NCBI GenBank assembly: GCA_015680685.1
Contig: MNCI01004154.1
Span: 692,466 to 756,465, forward strand
Reading direction: 5' to 3'
Length of the DNA stretch: 64,000 nucleotides
Source of the DNA: Gnetum montanum
Taxonomy: Eukaryota; Streptophyta; Gnetopsida; Gnetales; Gnetaceae
Shown here in pieces: positions 35,584 through 47,119 of this stretch. The position numbers were made by a program, and so were the translations under genes. The notes under the pieces are model-generated. The model saw nothing but the letters and a program-made list of their open reading frames with translations. It was not told the origin of the DNA and searched no databases. Each line of letters begins with the position of its first letter. The first letter of the stretch is position 1.

Positions 35584-36208
35584 TCTCTCCATCTTTGCAC
35601 ACACCCCACCACAACCCCCCACCCCTCCGCAATTACCCAAATTTCTAATCCTAAACAATATTAGATGATGATATGCTTCAATGTTATTTATAATAATTAT
35701 GATAATTCTTGAAATAAAATATACCTTTTAAAAATCCTAACTATGTGATGAGAACATCACCAAGTCCTTTTATAATCCTAAGTGTATTTTATGTGTGTGT
35801 CTTCTTGTGTTGGACTTGTTAGTGATGATTTCAAGGTGTTTTGGCATGTTTGGTAATGTTTGGAACCTATTTTGATGAGTTTAGGGGGTTTTGGAATCAA
35901 AGAGAACTTGTTTAGAGATCTCCAAATATTCGAGACCTTAATATAAGAATATTTATTTTGGCCTTGCTGGGATAGATGTCTCCTATGAAGTATAGACATC
36001 TCCTTTGCAAGATAGAAATCTACTCTGGAAGCAAAATGTCTACACTGAATGCAATACATCTTGTACAACTCATTGATACTCAGGCAAGATATCTCTTTTG
36101 ACCATAAGACATCTATTCTATCAAGTAATAGAAATTAATTTTTATTTTTGAATGCAAATGGAGATGAAAGGTCATATGAGAAGCTATAAATAAGTCTCCA
36201 AGACTTGA
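35584..36208. other. target region of element C, GATGTC-rich
   Basis: GATGTCTCC, GACATCTCC and AGACATCT words recur at 35965-36110, as in 34286-34480. GCTATAAATAAG follows at 36183. This looks like another copy of the element F promoter region; element C landed 20 bases after the TATA-like box. No gene is seen. Confidence 0.45.
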
Positions 36209-36213
36209 GTTTG
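36209..36213. repeat. target-site duplication of element C, left copy (GTTTG)
   Basis: GTTTG directly precedes the LTR end at 36214; the identical GTTTG follows the other LTR at 63377-63381. Confidence 0.85.
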
Positions 36214-37085
36214 TGATGAGGGGTGAGTAGACCCTAGGCCCAAGCATAAGAATCACTAAGAATTTATGCATAATCTAGTCAAATTCCATGGACCTATAGC
36301 CTTCTAAGTACATTGGCCTCTAGGAAGTGAAACTAACCATTGCAATCATTATCTTCCCATTTACAAGTGTGAAATGAAAAGATACGGTTAAGTGCAACTG
36401 AGGCATATGATTTTTATTATTTTTTTCATGTTTTATGTTCTAAGTCTTCTAAGAATAAAGAATGATGAATAAAGTAATTTAATTGCTAATTTAATCTAAC
36501 TAGCTAACATTTAACTACTCCTAACATACGAATTTATTCCCAAACATGTTTAATGTCATTGGGTTACCAAACATTAAGCATTCCTAGGATTACTAAGTGC
36601 CAAGCATATGCTCAAAGTTATCACACTTATGTGCTTAATTAATCACTATTTATGTTAGCTCAGTCTAGCTTAATTAGGTTAATTAATTACTGAATTACTT
36701 AAAACATTAAAGGAAATTACTTAAAATATTAAATTCATAAAGAAAATAATTAATCTATTTCAAAGTGTTGCAAGGTTTATCAAAAATTTCATCTTTATTA
36801 CTACACACACTGCCATGCTCAGGTACAATAATGCTCGAATAAAGATCTCTACACTCTTTAACTCCTACTATAGGCACTTAAAAAAATATTCTAACTTCTA
36901 AATGATAAAATTGCAAGAGCTTCATTGCAACTATTCAACTTATGCCATAAATGCAGCTAGTGAGTGCATATTTATAGGCAAAATAGGGAGCCTCATTGAT
37001 GGGTACGCATCAATGGATTAAACCCTATGTTGATGGGATCCTATTGATGGCATCACATAGACATGACCAACAAAACAATTCATCA
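36214..37085 (-). mobile_element. 3' LTR of element C
   Basis: On the plus strand it runs from TGATGAGGGGTGAGTAGACC to AACAATTCATCA (872 bp) and is followed by TACCCCCACA, the reversed purine tract. It matches 62500-63376 throughout. U3 carries ATTGATGGG/GCATCAATGG words (36990-37070) next to the reversed TATA (TATTTATAGG, 36969). Confidence 0.9.
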
Positions 37086-37149
37086 TACCCCCACAACTAA
37101 ATGAAAACTTATCCTCAAGTTCTTTATAGAATTTGAAAAGGTATGGGAT

Positions 37150-39910
37150 TATTAACACACAAAAAAAAACACACAAACTACACAACAAAAACTAAATGCC
37201 TAGAATGTATGATTTTAGAATCATTACAAAACTTTGGTTTTCAAGACAACAATATTGAACACCAAGACAAAACTAACCAACATAATTCCTTAGATGGAGC
37301 GAATATGTTGGAGAAGATCAAATGTTCCCAAGCCATGAAGGCTCCTGAGGCTTCAAAGAACCTTCTCCTACTTCAGGTGCATGTGATGGTTGAGGAAATT
37401 GTGGCTATTCCACGGTAGCTATAATGTTTGGTGAAAGATGAAAGACATCTAATAGTGCCTTCATCTTCTCCTCCTATTCCTTGAGATCATTCATGGTCCA
37501 CATAGCATCTCAAATGTGGGTAGGAGTGGGAACATCTCAGGGACAAGGCATTGCTGAGAATAGCACCTTCATGTTGAAAAACTAGATAGCGAAAAGTTTG
37601 CACTCCACATCGAACACCTTGACTACATTCTATAGCTCTTGGTAGTCATTCATCCTTTTGGGTAGGTTCTCAGCACTAGATCTCTAATTGGTGAATCTTG
37701 CCTTGAGAACCTCAAGTTCAACATTAGCAATCTTAAGCTTTTGCTTAGTCTCTTTATGGATTTTAAACTTTGCCTCATATAGTAAGTACAAGCTAGCCAC
37801 TTGCTTCTCCAACTTTGACCATGATTTTCCAATAGTTAGCATTGCTAGATTTGCATAATAGATTTTAGCAAGCTCCATATACTCTATCATCTCCTTGATC
37901 TATAGCTCCATCATGCAAATTTTCGCTTTATTGTAGTCATTGAGCTCATCAAAGATAGGTTGCCAAACATCACTTCCTTCCTTGAGTTGTTGGAGGGCCT
38001 CATTGACTTTTCCCTTCATCATCTAAATGTGTTTTTCATTAATTTCTTTATATAGACCAATCTAATCTCTGTAATGGTTCTTAACTATATCAAATTTGAG
38101 AGCCTTATTCTTCCAGGAGGCTATCTCTATCATAGATTTTTTATGAAGAGCTTGAACTTCCTCCATGGAGAGATTTCTATTTTCAACTACCCATCTCCTC
38201 AGTTCAATATTCACTTTGGCTAGCTACTCCTACTGTTGATGGGTAAATTCTTGCATCTATTTCTTTTGCACATCAACATTCCACAAGTGATGATTTTCTA
38301 TGGTTTGGATTTCATTCTCATGATGCATTTCGACCAAGCCCTTCTAAATGATGTATGTCTTAGCATTGGCTATAGACTAGTCAAATATGCTTGTCTCCTT
38401 TGTGTTCTCAACATATTTGAGCCTATCTTGAAGCTATTGGAAAGCTTCATCATGTGTCAGTGTAGGGTTGAAAAACTTGAGATCAACAAGGAAGACTCTT
38501 AATTCTACAACCTCCATAGCCTAGCATTAATTTTGAGCTTGGGCTATTTTGATTTACCCCTCTAATATCATACACTTACCTCTTGCTTTAAGTAGCTTTA
38601 ACTGGGTTGCTATGATGGTGTCTAGAAGATTGAAGATATCCAAAATTCATTGCTTAATTTCCACCAATTGGTCTAGTAGCTCTTCATGTTGGGCTGCACT
38701 TAATTTGCTGCTAACTATTCCTATGGACATATGCACATCTTTGAGTGTAGAAATGTTTGGTATAGACATCATAGGTGGATTTAAAGCCTTAATAATTCTA
38801 TTAGCAACCATCTATGTTGTCATCTCCTACTCATGGTGCTGCATCACAAAGATAGTTGTGCCCTCGCCCTTCTCTAGATGCACCAAAAATGTAGTAGCAT
38901 TCCTAGAGATTTCTGGGAATTACTAGTATTACAAGAAAGATACTATTACCTCTTGGGCATCAGGATTCAATCTCATGAGTAACTCCATTCTCTAGGCTGA
39001 GAAAATCAACTGAACTTCCTCCATTTGACTAATGATTTAAGCCACTTCGATGAGGTGACTCATTGCTGGGCAATAAATAGATGGGTCACACCACTCATTC
39101 CTACTCATTACTTTTTATCACACAAGAGCTGCTCTTAGATCTCACATATGTGCTCAAGGATAGCACAAGTGTCTGACATTTTTTCATGATTGGGTGGCAA
39201 AGGTGGTGGTCACTCCTCTTCTTGCATGATCTTGGTAGGCACGTAATCTTTCATCATCTATGTCAAAGAAGTAAATGGAGCATGTTGCAAAGCATCATTA
39301 GTGTATTATGTTATGCCTCCCATCTTGCATAATTTTCTGATGAGGCATGGGAAGGAGAGTTTCTTCCTTCCATATTCATTTTCTTTAAATCGGTTCTCTA
39401 TCTTAAGATAGATCAACTATGGAAGGTTGATAGGGAACCAACTGCTTAGAATAGCACATGCATGGGTGGAGAAAGTAGTGATCATGCTTGCCTCACTTTT
39501 GGATTGAGGTAGAAGGCCACAATCTTAAAGTATGTATGCTCCACCAAGGTGAGCACACCAAACTCCTTCCAATCAACTCTATAACACCACTGCATCCATT
39601 TTTTCCTAACACTAGGATCTGCTTGCATGGAGATTTCTACAAGGTTGGCCCTAGTTTCTGGTAACCCAAGAACCTCTGTGATAAGGTTTGGTCTAGGCTT
39701 GAGTGCCTCATCTTGGTGAGAATATTCTATTATCGTAGCTTCTTTGGGGATCTATCAAATAGATTCCACTTTGGACTTCTATTGAAGAGGTCTAGTTGCA
39801 TGGCTCTCTCCTTACTCATGGGCCTATTCTTGGCTCCTTCTTGTTCATGGTTGTTTGTTCCTTAGTTTAGATGGTCCTTCTTCTTATGCTTATTTTTCCT
39901 TAGGTGTCAT
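37150..39910 (-). pseudogene. downstream (env-position) ORF relic of element C
   Basis: Between pol and the 3' LTR, where Athila-type elements carry an extra ORF. The start is ATG at 39910-39908 directly after a splice-acceptor-like GTTGTGACTGTAG. The first part is basic and broken. Next comes LITEVLGLPETRANLVEI, MQWCYRVDWKEFGVLT, and SFPCLIRKLCKMGGI in another frame. These resemble the 'putative plant transposon protein' domain (Transposase_32 type), from memory. The later part (37890-37650) is a K/E/L-rich coiled coil. No signal peptide, membrane anchor or glycoprotein-like cysteine pattern was seen. Many stops; dead. Confidence 0.6.
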
Positions 39911-40447
39911 CTACAGTCACAACATAATCAAGGATTAACATTCAATGTGTAACTTATAACATTTAAGTACCTTTCTCATTATGTGGTTACACTTTAGGTT
40001 AAGTTTGAACCAAAGCAAATTAATTATTTTATTATTATTTTCATGGTTTTTAACTTAGAATGTTACTAAAGCTTGTTGGAAGGGTTTAACTCTTATACTT
40101 TGATGTTGTAATGTCGATTTCTTTGTTAAACCTTTGTTGGTGTTAGAAATTTTTTTGAAACAAAATTTCATCAAAAACTCAAGGTTTGTGGCCTCCATGA
40201 TAAATAGCTTACCTCTAGTAGATACAAGGTTGAAGAACGAAGTGAATCAAACAAATGGTTAGGTAGATATGACTCTTGGAAGGCTCTGGGTTCTAAAAAA
40301 TTCAAAAACTCCTCCTTCATTTATGAGAAAATGTGAAAATCAATAAGTGTTCACACCTATTTATAGGTGGGTGGACCCCTACGTCAATGGGATATCATAT
40401 ACAAGGTCCTATTTATGTATGGGCTCCTTCAACGGGTATCAATCTAT

Positions 40448-40452
40448 GGAGC
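40448..40452. repeat. target-site duplication of element B, left copy (GGAGC)
   Basis: GGAGC precedes the LTR start at 40453; AGAGC follows the other end at 56350-56354. One G/A difference, consistent with later decay. Confidence 0.7.
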
Positions 40453-41316
40453 TGATAAGTAGTGAGGTACCCCTATGCCCAACCATACAAATCATAGGTG
40501 TTCACGTGCAATTTAGTCAAATTCCGTAGATTTTAATTACCAAGTATGCTAGAGCTAAATGGTTAGTTTGTATTGTCCGTTCATTATCTTTCCAGTCTTA
40601 CTTGTGAAATGCAAGTGTATGGTTATGTGTGACTGAGGCATAAAATTTTTATCATTTTATGTTTTATCAATTTGATTTCCTAAAAACAATAATGAAAGTG
40701 AGAGTAATTAAACACTATGTGAACTATTTTCTAATCTAACCTAACACAAGTAACCATCCTCACTTCTTGGACACATCCTAAACTTCATGTCAACACTACT
40801 AGGTTGTCAACCAGTTTTGAGCTACCAAGTGTCACACGTATGTTCGAAGGGGTCATGCTTGGGTATTTTAATTAGTTGCTTAACTAATCAAAATTAATTG
40901 CTGAATGAATAACATTAAATGTAAACTACATGAAATCATGATATATAAATTCCTAACGAATTAAAGTCTCAAGTGCTACAAGGATGAATCAAAGAGATCA
41001 CCTTTATTGCCAACACAATGATGTGTTCAAGTACATCAATGCTTGAATAAAGATCTAATTACACTTAGACCTCCTACTACAGGAACTTGGAAAATATCCT
41101 AACTCTCGAATAAACAAACTATAATAATTTCACTACTTGACTTCAAAAACTCCTTTTGAATCATGTGCCCAAGGGCTATATTTATAGGCTCAAGAGTATC
41201 TTGCAATATCACATGCCCGATATTGCATCTTGGGCCTTGATATTGCATACCTGATATCGTATACCTGATATCGTGGCCATCCAAATATTGGAGGTTAAGT
41301 AAAATACAATTTACCA
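40453..41316 (-). mobile_element. 3' LTR of element B
   Basis: TGATAAGTAGTGAGGTACCC to ACAATTTACCA (864 bp) on the plus strand, then TACCCCCATG (reversed purine tract). It aligns along its length with the split 5' LTR, including the uninterrupted target of element D near 40840 (GTGTCACACGTATGTTCG). U3 holds GATATTGCA and CTGATATCGT words (41195-41275). Confidence 0.9.
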
Positions 41317-43300
41317 TACCCCCATGATTAAATGAAAACTTGTCCTAAGTACAGAAGAAGAGGAAAAAGTCCCTTACAAAATATATTATGAGGTATGGAA
41401 TGTTTGATTGACATGCAGAGTGACATAAAGAAAATAAAAAAATATAGAAGTGCCCGAGCATACATCATTATAATTGTGTACAACATGGGGCATTCATGAC
41501 AATAGGAAAGAACACCCTCAGATCCAATGGATATCCAACCCTCTTGGCAACAAAAGAATGAGGAAGATGTAGAAGAGACTCACTGGTCATGAACAATCTC
41601 CCATGAGTAATATTGTTGCATCATCCTTGGTGAAGAAAATCCTACTTCCAGTCCAAGCTCCCACTACAATCACAACACAATCAAAGATTAGTATATAAAG
41701 TGTAAAACATAGCAACTGAATACCATGGCTTGTTAGTGATTTTATCTAGCTAAGTTGTGATTGTGATAGATTGATTGTTTGATAATGTTAGTGGGAAAAC
41801 TAAAAAATAGGTGAAGTAATAGAAGCAATCCATAAAATTAAGAAAAGCTTAACATAAGGAATATTGGAAAGAGGGTAAGGAAATTCACAACACTAAAAAG
41901 AAATAATTCACTAAAATAGTTGCGAATATGCACACAATTGGATGGCATTAATGGATTAATTTAAAATAATTTGATTGTAAAAATGTCTAAGGTTAAAGAA
42001 CTTAACTTAACGAAACCAAAAGATATGTAAGTGGGTCCTCCCCAAAGTAGGCATAGGCCTTTTATGCCCTTGCATAACTTCAAACCAAGGAGTCCATAGG
42101 CTCCATGGATGATTAATGGTTATGGAAGGTTAAGTACAAAAACCCAGAAGTAACTAATTGAGAATCCAAACACATCAAATTAGAACATCAAATCAAAACA
42201 TGAAACCGGTAGTGAGGTAAGGCATGAAAAGCATAGATAGATGAAAGAGAGAATGGAATTGAGTTCCTAATCATGGTCACATGAAGTCCCTTATGGAGCT
42301 TGTGAATAAATGAATTGGTAGGATCCATCCTTAGTCCAGACCAAAACCAATCACTTTCAGTGACTTCACATCAACATTTTGAGATTAGTCCATCCCCTGA
42401 GATACAAGAATGCTCTCACAAAATAACCACCATTCCAAATTGAAGAAGAAGTAGGAAGTGAGAAAGGGCCTTAGTTACAGGAGATAAGACAAGTTCCATA
42501 ATTGGTGCTTGTAGCCCTTTTATGTGGTCTAAAGGGTGTAATTCAAATTCTCATTTTTTTTGAATAGGAATCACACTATGCAAAGACCCATGCATTTTTG
42601 CATTTATTTTGTCGAAGGGGTGTGCTTTAAATCCTCATCTCTCTCTCTCTTTCTTGATGAGGACCACACCATGCAAGGACTTATTTGACTTCTTGTTGTG
42701 GAATGATACAGAATAGTGAGAAGTTCATGAGAACATACTTGCACATAGGAAAATGGAAAATAATGAAGAATACCACATTCCTTTGAAGCCACATTCCATC
42801 TGAACCTTTGATTCCTTTCCAATTCTAGAAAGTACACAAGTCACAAATTTATTAAGGTTTTATTAATGAAAAAGGACTACACGTTCCCAAAATAAGGAAA
42901 ACCATAGAATGTGTGGATGGGTGGATGATGTGGACTCACTTCCTATTACATGAAAAGAAACAGTGTCCTAGCTATCAGTGACGACATTCAAAGTCAGAAA
43001 CCAGACATCAACAATCAAATCACAAATGATAAATACCACCATCAAGTAACACATTCCCATTGTACTTGGCATCTTATTAGCAAAAAGAGTAGAGGATTAC
43101 ATGAAACATAAAAAAACATAAAATAAAGAAAAAGAGTATTTAAGAAATATTAAATATACTAACGATGGTATAAAATAAAAACTTAGAAAAGATCAATAAC
43201 CTAAAAAACAAAAAGATGTAAAATAAAGAATATGAAAACAAAAAGTTATAAAACCAAAAATGTGTAAAACAAAAACGTTAAAAGAATAAGGAGCCATGTA
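41317..43300 (-). other. downstream region of element B
   Basis: Homologous to 4990-6840 of A read in reverse, with the same GTGGGTCCTCCCC and AGAAAGGGCC blocks. A splice-acceptor-like GTTGTGATTGTAG (reverse strand, ending near 41665) is kept, but the downstream ORF itself is absent: only about 350 bp separate the site from the LTR. The rest is T- or A-rich filler. Confidence 0.6.
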
Positions 43301-44640
43301 AAGTGCTAGTATGGATGGCCATCTCTCCCATGACTAAGTTGGAAGGAGGAGATCCAAAAAGTTGAGTGTGGTTGTCCATTTGATAAGGTGTATGTTGAGT
43401 TGGTTGGCTTGGGCTCATGGAAAGGTTTTAGTTGTTGGATGTTGACTAATTACTTCCTTTTTGGGCTATCAAGTTTATATATAATCATGGTCCCAAATGG
43501 AAAAGTCTCTTTGATAATGTAAGATCTTTCCCACAACATTTGAAATTTGGTTCATTAAGGTACGTGTGCAAGATTCTAATAGAGAGCCTTATCTCCTAGT
43601 TGAAACTTGACTTTCCTTATTTTGAGGTCATGGAGTTTCTTGTTGAATGCCTTATGCATTTCATTGAATGATAGGATCACCAATCAATTTTCATCTAGCA
43701 AGATGAGGTTCATTAATCTTTCCTTTTGTGCTAGACTTAGATCCATGTCAAGCTCACATGTTGTAGAGAGTGTACAAAGCTTGGATTGAATGGGTAGTAT
43801 TGGTAGTTTTCTATTCATGAGCTCATAGGGAGAATAACCTATGAAAAGCTTCCATGTGGAGCAATAGGGCTAAAGGGAATTATTTAATTTGGTGCTCTAG
43901 TCCCTTCGATACTTGCTAATAGTGCATGTTAGAATTTTTGTAATCTTCCGATTAGTGACTTTAGCTTGACCATTAGCTTGAGGGTGATAAGGTGATATCA
44001 GTTTGTGCTCAGCCCCCAAGCACTACATAAGTTTTCAAAAAGTGACACTTGTGAAATGAATTTCATTATCAGAGATTAATTCATGAGGCACACCAAACCT
44101 ATTTATGATATTTTATTGTAAAAACTAAGTAGCAGTAGTGGATGTATAGTTGGTGATGGCTGTTGCTTTTGCTCACTTAGTGCAATAGTCAACCACGACT
44201 ATTATATATGCCTTTTCATTTGATAAAGGCATGATGGGATCCATAAAGTCAATGACCTAAATATAGAATGGATCAAGAGCTAAATTAATTACTATGGCCC
44301 CTCCATTCGAGCTATCATTCCCCCATTCCTCTAACAATGATCACAAGTGTAGATGAATTGTTGTGCATCCCTAAAGATTGTTGGCCAGTAATATCCTACC
44401 ATGAGGATTTTTATGGTTGTGTGTCTCATAGCATAATGGCCTTCACAAGGGCCTTTGTGAGCATGAGCATCTTGTAGAACATGCAATTGATCCATGTTAG
44501 GGATACACCAATGTACCAAGCCATCGGGACATACTTTGTAAAGATTCCCATTGATTTTTATGAAATGCTTAACCTAGTGAAGAAATTGTTATTTTTTCCA
44601 GGTGTCCAACCCTTGTAGTAGTTCTTGCTTGAGTAGATAA
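43300..44640 (-). pseudogene. integrase relic of element B
   Basis: The HHCC zinc-binding part is intact in one frame (44519-44331): VLQDAHAHKGPCEGHYAM ... YTCDHC. The core follows with DFMDPIMPLSNEKAYIIV and LISDNEIHF. The segment carrying the catalytic Glu reads QAKVTNRKI, with Lys in place of the Glu seen in element A. The C end has KVKFQLGDKALY. Several stops, mostly TAG. Confidence 0.9.
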
Positions 44641-44699
44641 GTAAGAATGATGTCATACCATCTTAGTTCATTTGGCATTTGTTCATTAATAGCCCCTAC

Positions 44700-46060
44700 A
44701 AAGATATATTTATTAGGAAATTGACTAGATAAGGGGCTCTCTTTCTCCTTGTCATCCCATCCTAGTCATGATAAGTGGTTGGTGATCACATTTTTTCAAT
44801 ATACCATTATGAGATTAAACTCTTGCAAAATCACAAGTCATCGTATGACATGGGGGCTCACCATTGGTTTATTCATTAAAAATTGGATGGCACTATGATT
44901 TGTGTGCATGAATACTTTTTAACCAAGCACATAGTGCCTGAACTTTTCTAAGGCAAACACCACTATAATTAACTCTTTTTCCATAGTGGTGTAGTTTAGT
45001 TGTGCACCTGTGATACTTTAGCTTGCACAATGAATGTAATATGGACATTTTTGATCATCCAGCTATGTAAGCACTNNNNNNNNNNNNNNNNNNNNNNNNN
45101 NNNNNNNNNATCGATCATCACATGAAATTGCCTGGACCAATTAGGTGCTTGTAGAATTAGGGTCTCAAAAAGCTTCTACTTTAGTTGTTGAAATTTCATT
45201 TCACATGCAAGGGCCTAGAAAAATGGTGCATCTTACTTTGTTAATTCAACCAATGGCTTGGCAATTTTAGAAAAGTTCTCAATGAAGCACCAATAGTAGC
45301 TAGTATGACCAAGGAAGGACCACACTTATTTAATTGTTTTTTATTGATGACTTATTCCTTACATGACCCTTATCTTTTCAGGGTCCACCTCAATTCTTGC
45401 TTTTGTGATACAGTACCCTAAGACTATGCCTTCTTGGACCATAAGATAGCTCTTTTGCCAATTGAGTCAGAGGTTTGTTTTGACACATCTCCTCAACACC
45501 TACTCAAGATGGTCTAGGACTTGATCAAATGTAGCTCTATAGGTAGAAACGTCATCCATGAAGAATTCTACCCTACTACCAATTTGTTGTTGGAAAATGC
45601 TAAGGACTAATCATTGAAATGTAGCATGGGCATTACATAGACTGAATGGCATCTGATGGTAAGCAAAGGTCCCTTAAAAACTTGTGAAAGTTGTCTTCAC
45701 CTGATTCTCTGATGCAATTTGGATTTGGTTATAACCACTATAACCATCCAAAAGGCTATAGTAGCTATGCCCAGAAATGATGTCCAGCACTTGGTCGACA
45801 AAAGGCAACGAAACATTATCTTTGAAAGTTGTCATATTGAGTAGCTAAAAGTCAATGCACACCCACCATTTGCCTCCTTTCTTTGGCACAATCATGAGTG
45901 GGCTAACCCACTCACTATCTACAATAGGGTAGATGAATTTGGCCTTGAGGAGTTGCTCAATCTTCTCTTTTATTATCTTCTTTGATTTGGGATTGAATCA
46001 CTACTATGGCTGTCATTTTGGCTTAATGGTAGAATCAGTGTATATCCAGTGCTTGCATAT
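44700..46060 (-). pseudogene. reverse transcriptase and RNase H relic of element B
   Basis: On the minus strand: FIYPIVDSEWVSPLMIVPKK, WWVCIDF, then FFMDDVSTYRATFDQ near 45560, so the catalytic MDD is still encoded. RNase H (45060-44780) has TTMEKELIIVVFALEKFRH and VLG. A 34-base assembly gap (45076-45109) falls at the RT/RNase H border. In-frame stops remain, so no active protein is expected. Confidence 0.9.
45076..45109. other. assembly gap (34 N)
   Basis: A run of 34 unknown bases in the RNase H part of element B; its true length is not known. Confidence 1.
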
Positions 46061-46399
46061 CCTTGGATCTATTCCTATGAGCTCAGAATATGACTAGGCA
46101 AATACTAATGATCATTTTTTCACAACATTCATCAATATCTTCTTTTGTCTTGCAAAACATTTGTCATTAATAATGACCAACCTTTCATTTCTTAAGAACA
46201 CATACTCCATTCTGGTTAGTAATATCTTTAATTCAAGGGGTTCTTATTTGAAATTGTTAGGAATGTCCAACTCTTCCCAATTGATATCATTGTTTACTCC
46301 CTTAGAGAGATGGTGATGAACTTGCTCGAGTACATCCATACTCGTAACATAATCACATTTTAGGCCCTTAGTAGATTCCATGTACAATGTACTACTGCT

Positions 46400-47113
46400 A
46401 GAATCACCTGTCAACCATTGGGTGCCTTATTATTTTGTGGCTGCCACATACAGACATCTTTGGATTTCAGCTTTCAGTACACACTTCTTGCATGCAACGA
46501 TAAATGTTTACTTCACTGACCATAGCTTTTGTACAAAATGGCACTCTAAATCACCATACACAATCCATGGAACCCTCTTCTTCTTGATCTTCCCAAATTG
46601 ATTTTCTTTGGATATCTCTAAGGAAATCTCTCTAATGCCCATTTTGGCATCAATAGTGCTTAACCATGTCCTTCCCATAATAATTGGGAAGTCCCCCTTG
46701 TAGTTCTCCACCTTGAGTACTAGGAAGTCAATAGGATATGACTACCCACAAATGGTAATCATGATGTCTTCTACCAATCCTAATGGAATAGCAACGGATT
46801 GGTCTGCCAACTCCATCCTAATGTTGCTCTTATTCAAGGGAGGAAGGTTCCACATAGTGTACATATCATACAAGATTAGATTAACACTAGAACCAGAGTC
46901 AAGAAGAGCTTTAGAAGGCTCATTCCTAGCAATTTTGAAATATACTAAGGGACTCCTGGGATCAGCTAACTTCTTAGGTAGGTTACTAGCTTGAATCCAA
47001 TTAGATACAACATGGGTCAACATCATAGTATGGATTTGAGAGGGATTTTTTTTTGAATGGGACTTAGATAAAGGTGAGGAAAAGGAAGGTGGAGTAGCAG
47101 GGCTACCAACCAC
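46400..47113 (-). pseudogene. protease relic of element B
   Basis: The 123-codon open piece 47113-46742 reads MLTHVVSNWIQASNLPKKL, then PLVYFKIARNEPSKALLDSG, SSVNLILYDMY and NIRMELADQSVAIPLGLV. The retropepsin DSG triad is intact, unlike A and C. A further open piece (46711-46508) has GDFPIIMGRTWLSTIDAKMG. The two are separated by a stop near 46742. Confidence 0.9.
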
Positions 47114-47119
47114 TAATGT

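Noticed and set aside
37650-37890. Host coiled-coil gene
   Set aside because: It lies inside element C between pol and 3' LTR, and upstream sequence in the same strand carries the transposon-protein-like part and splice-acceptor block; best seen as the downstream ORF of C.
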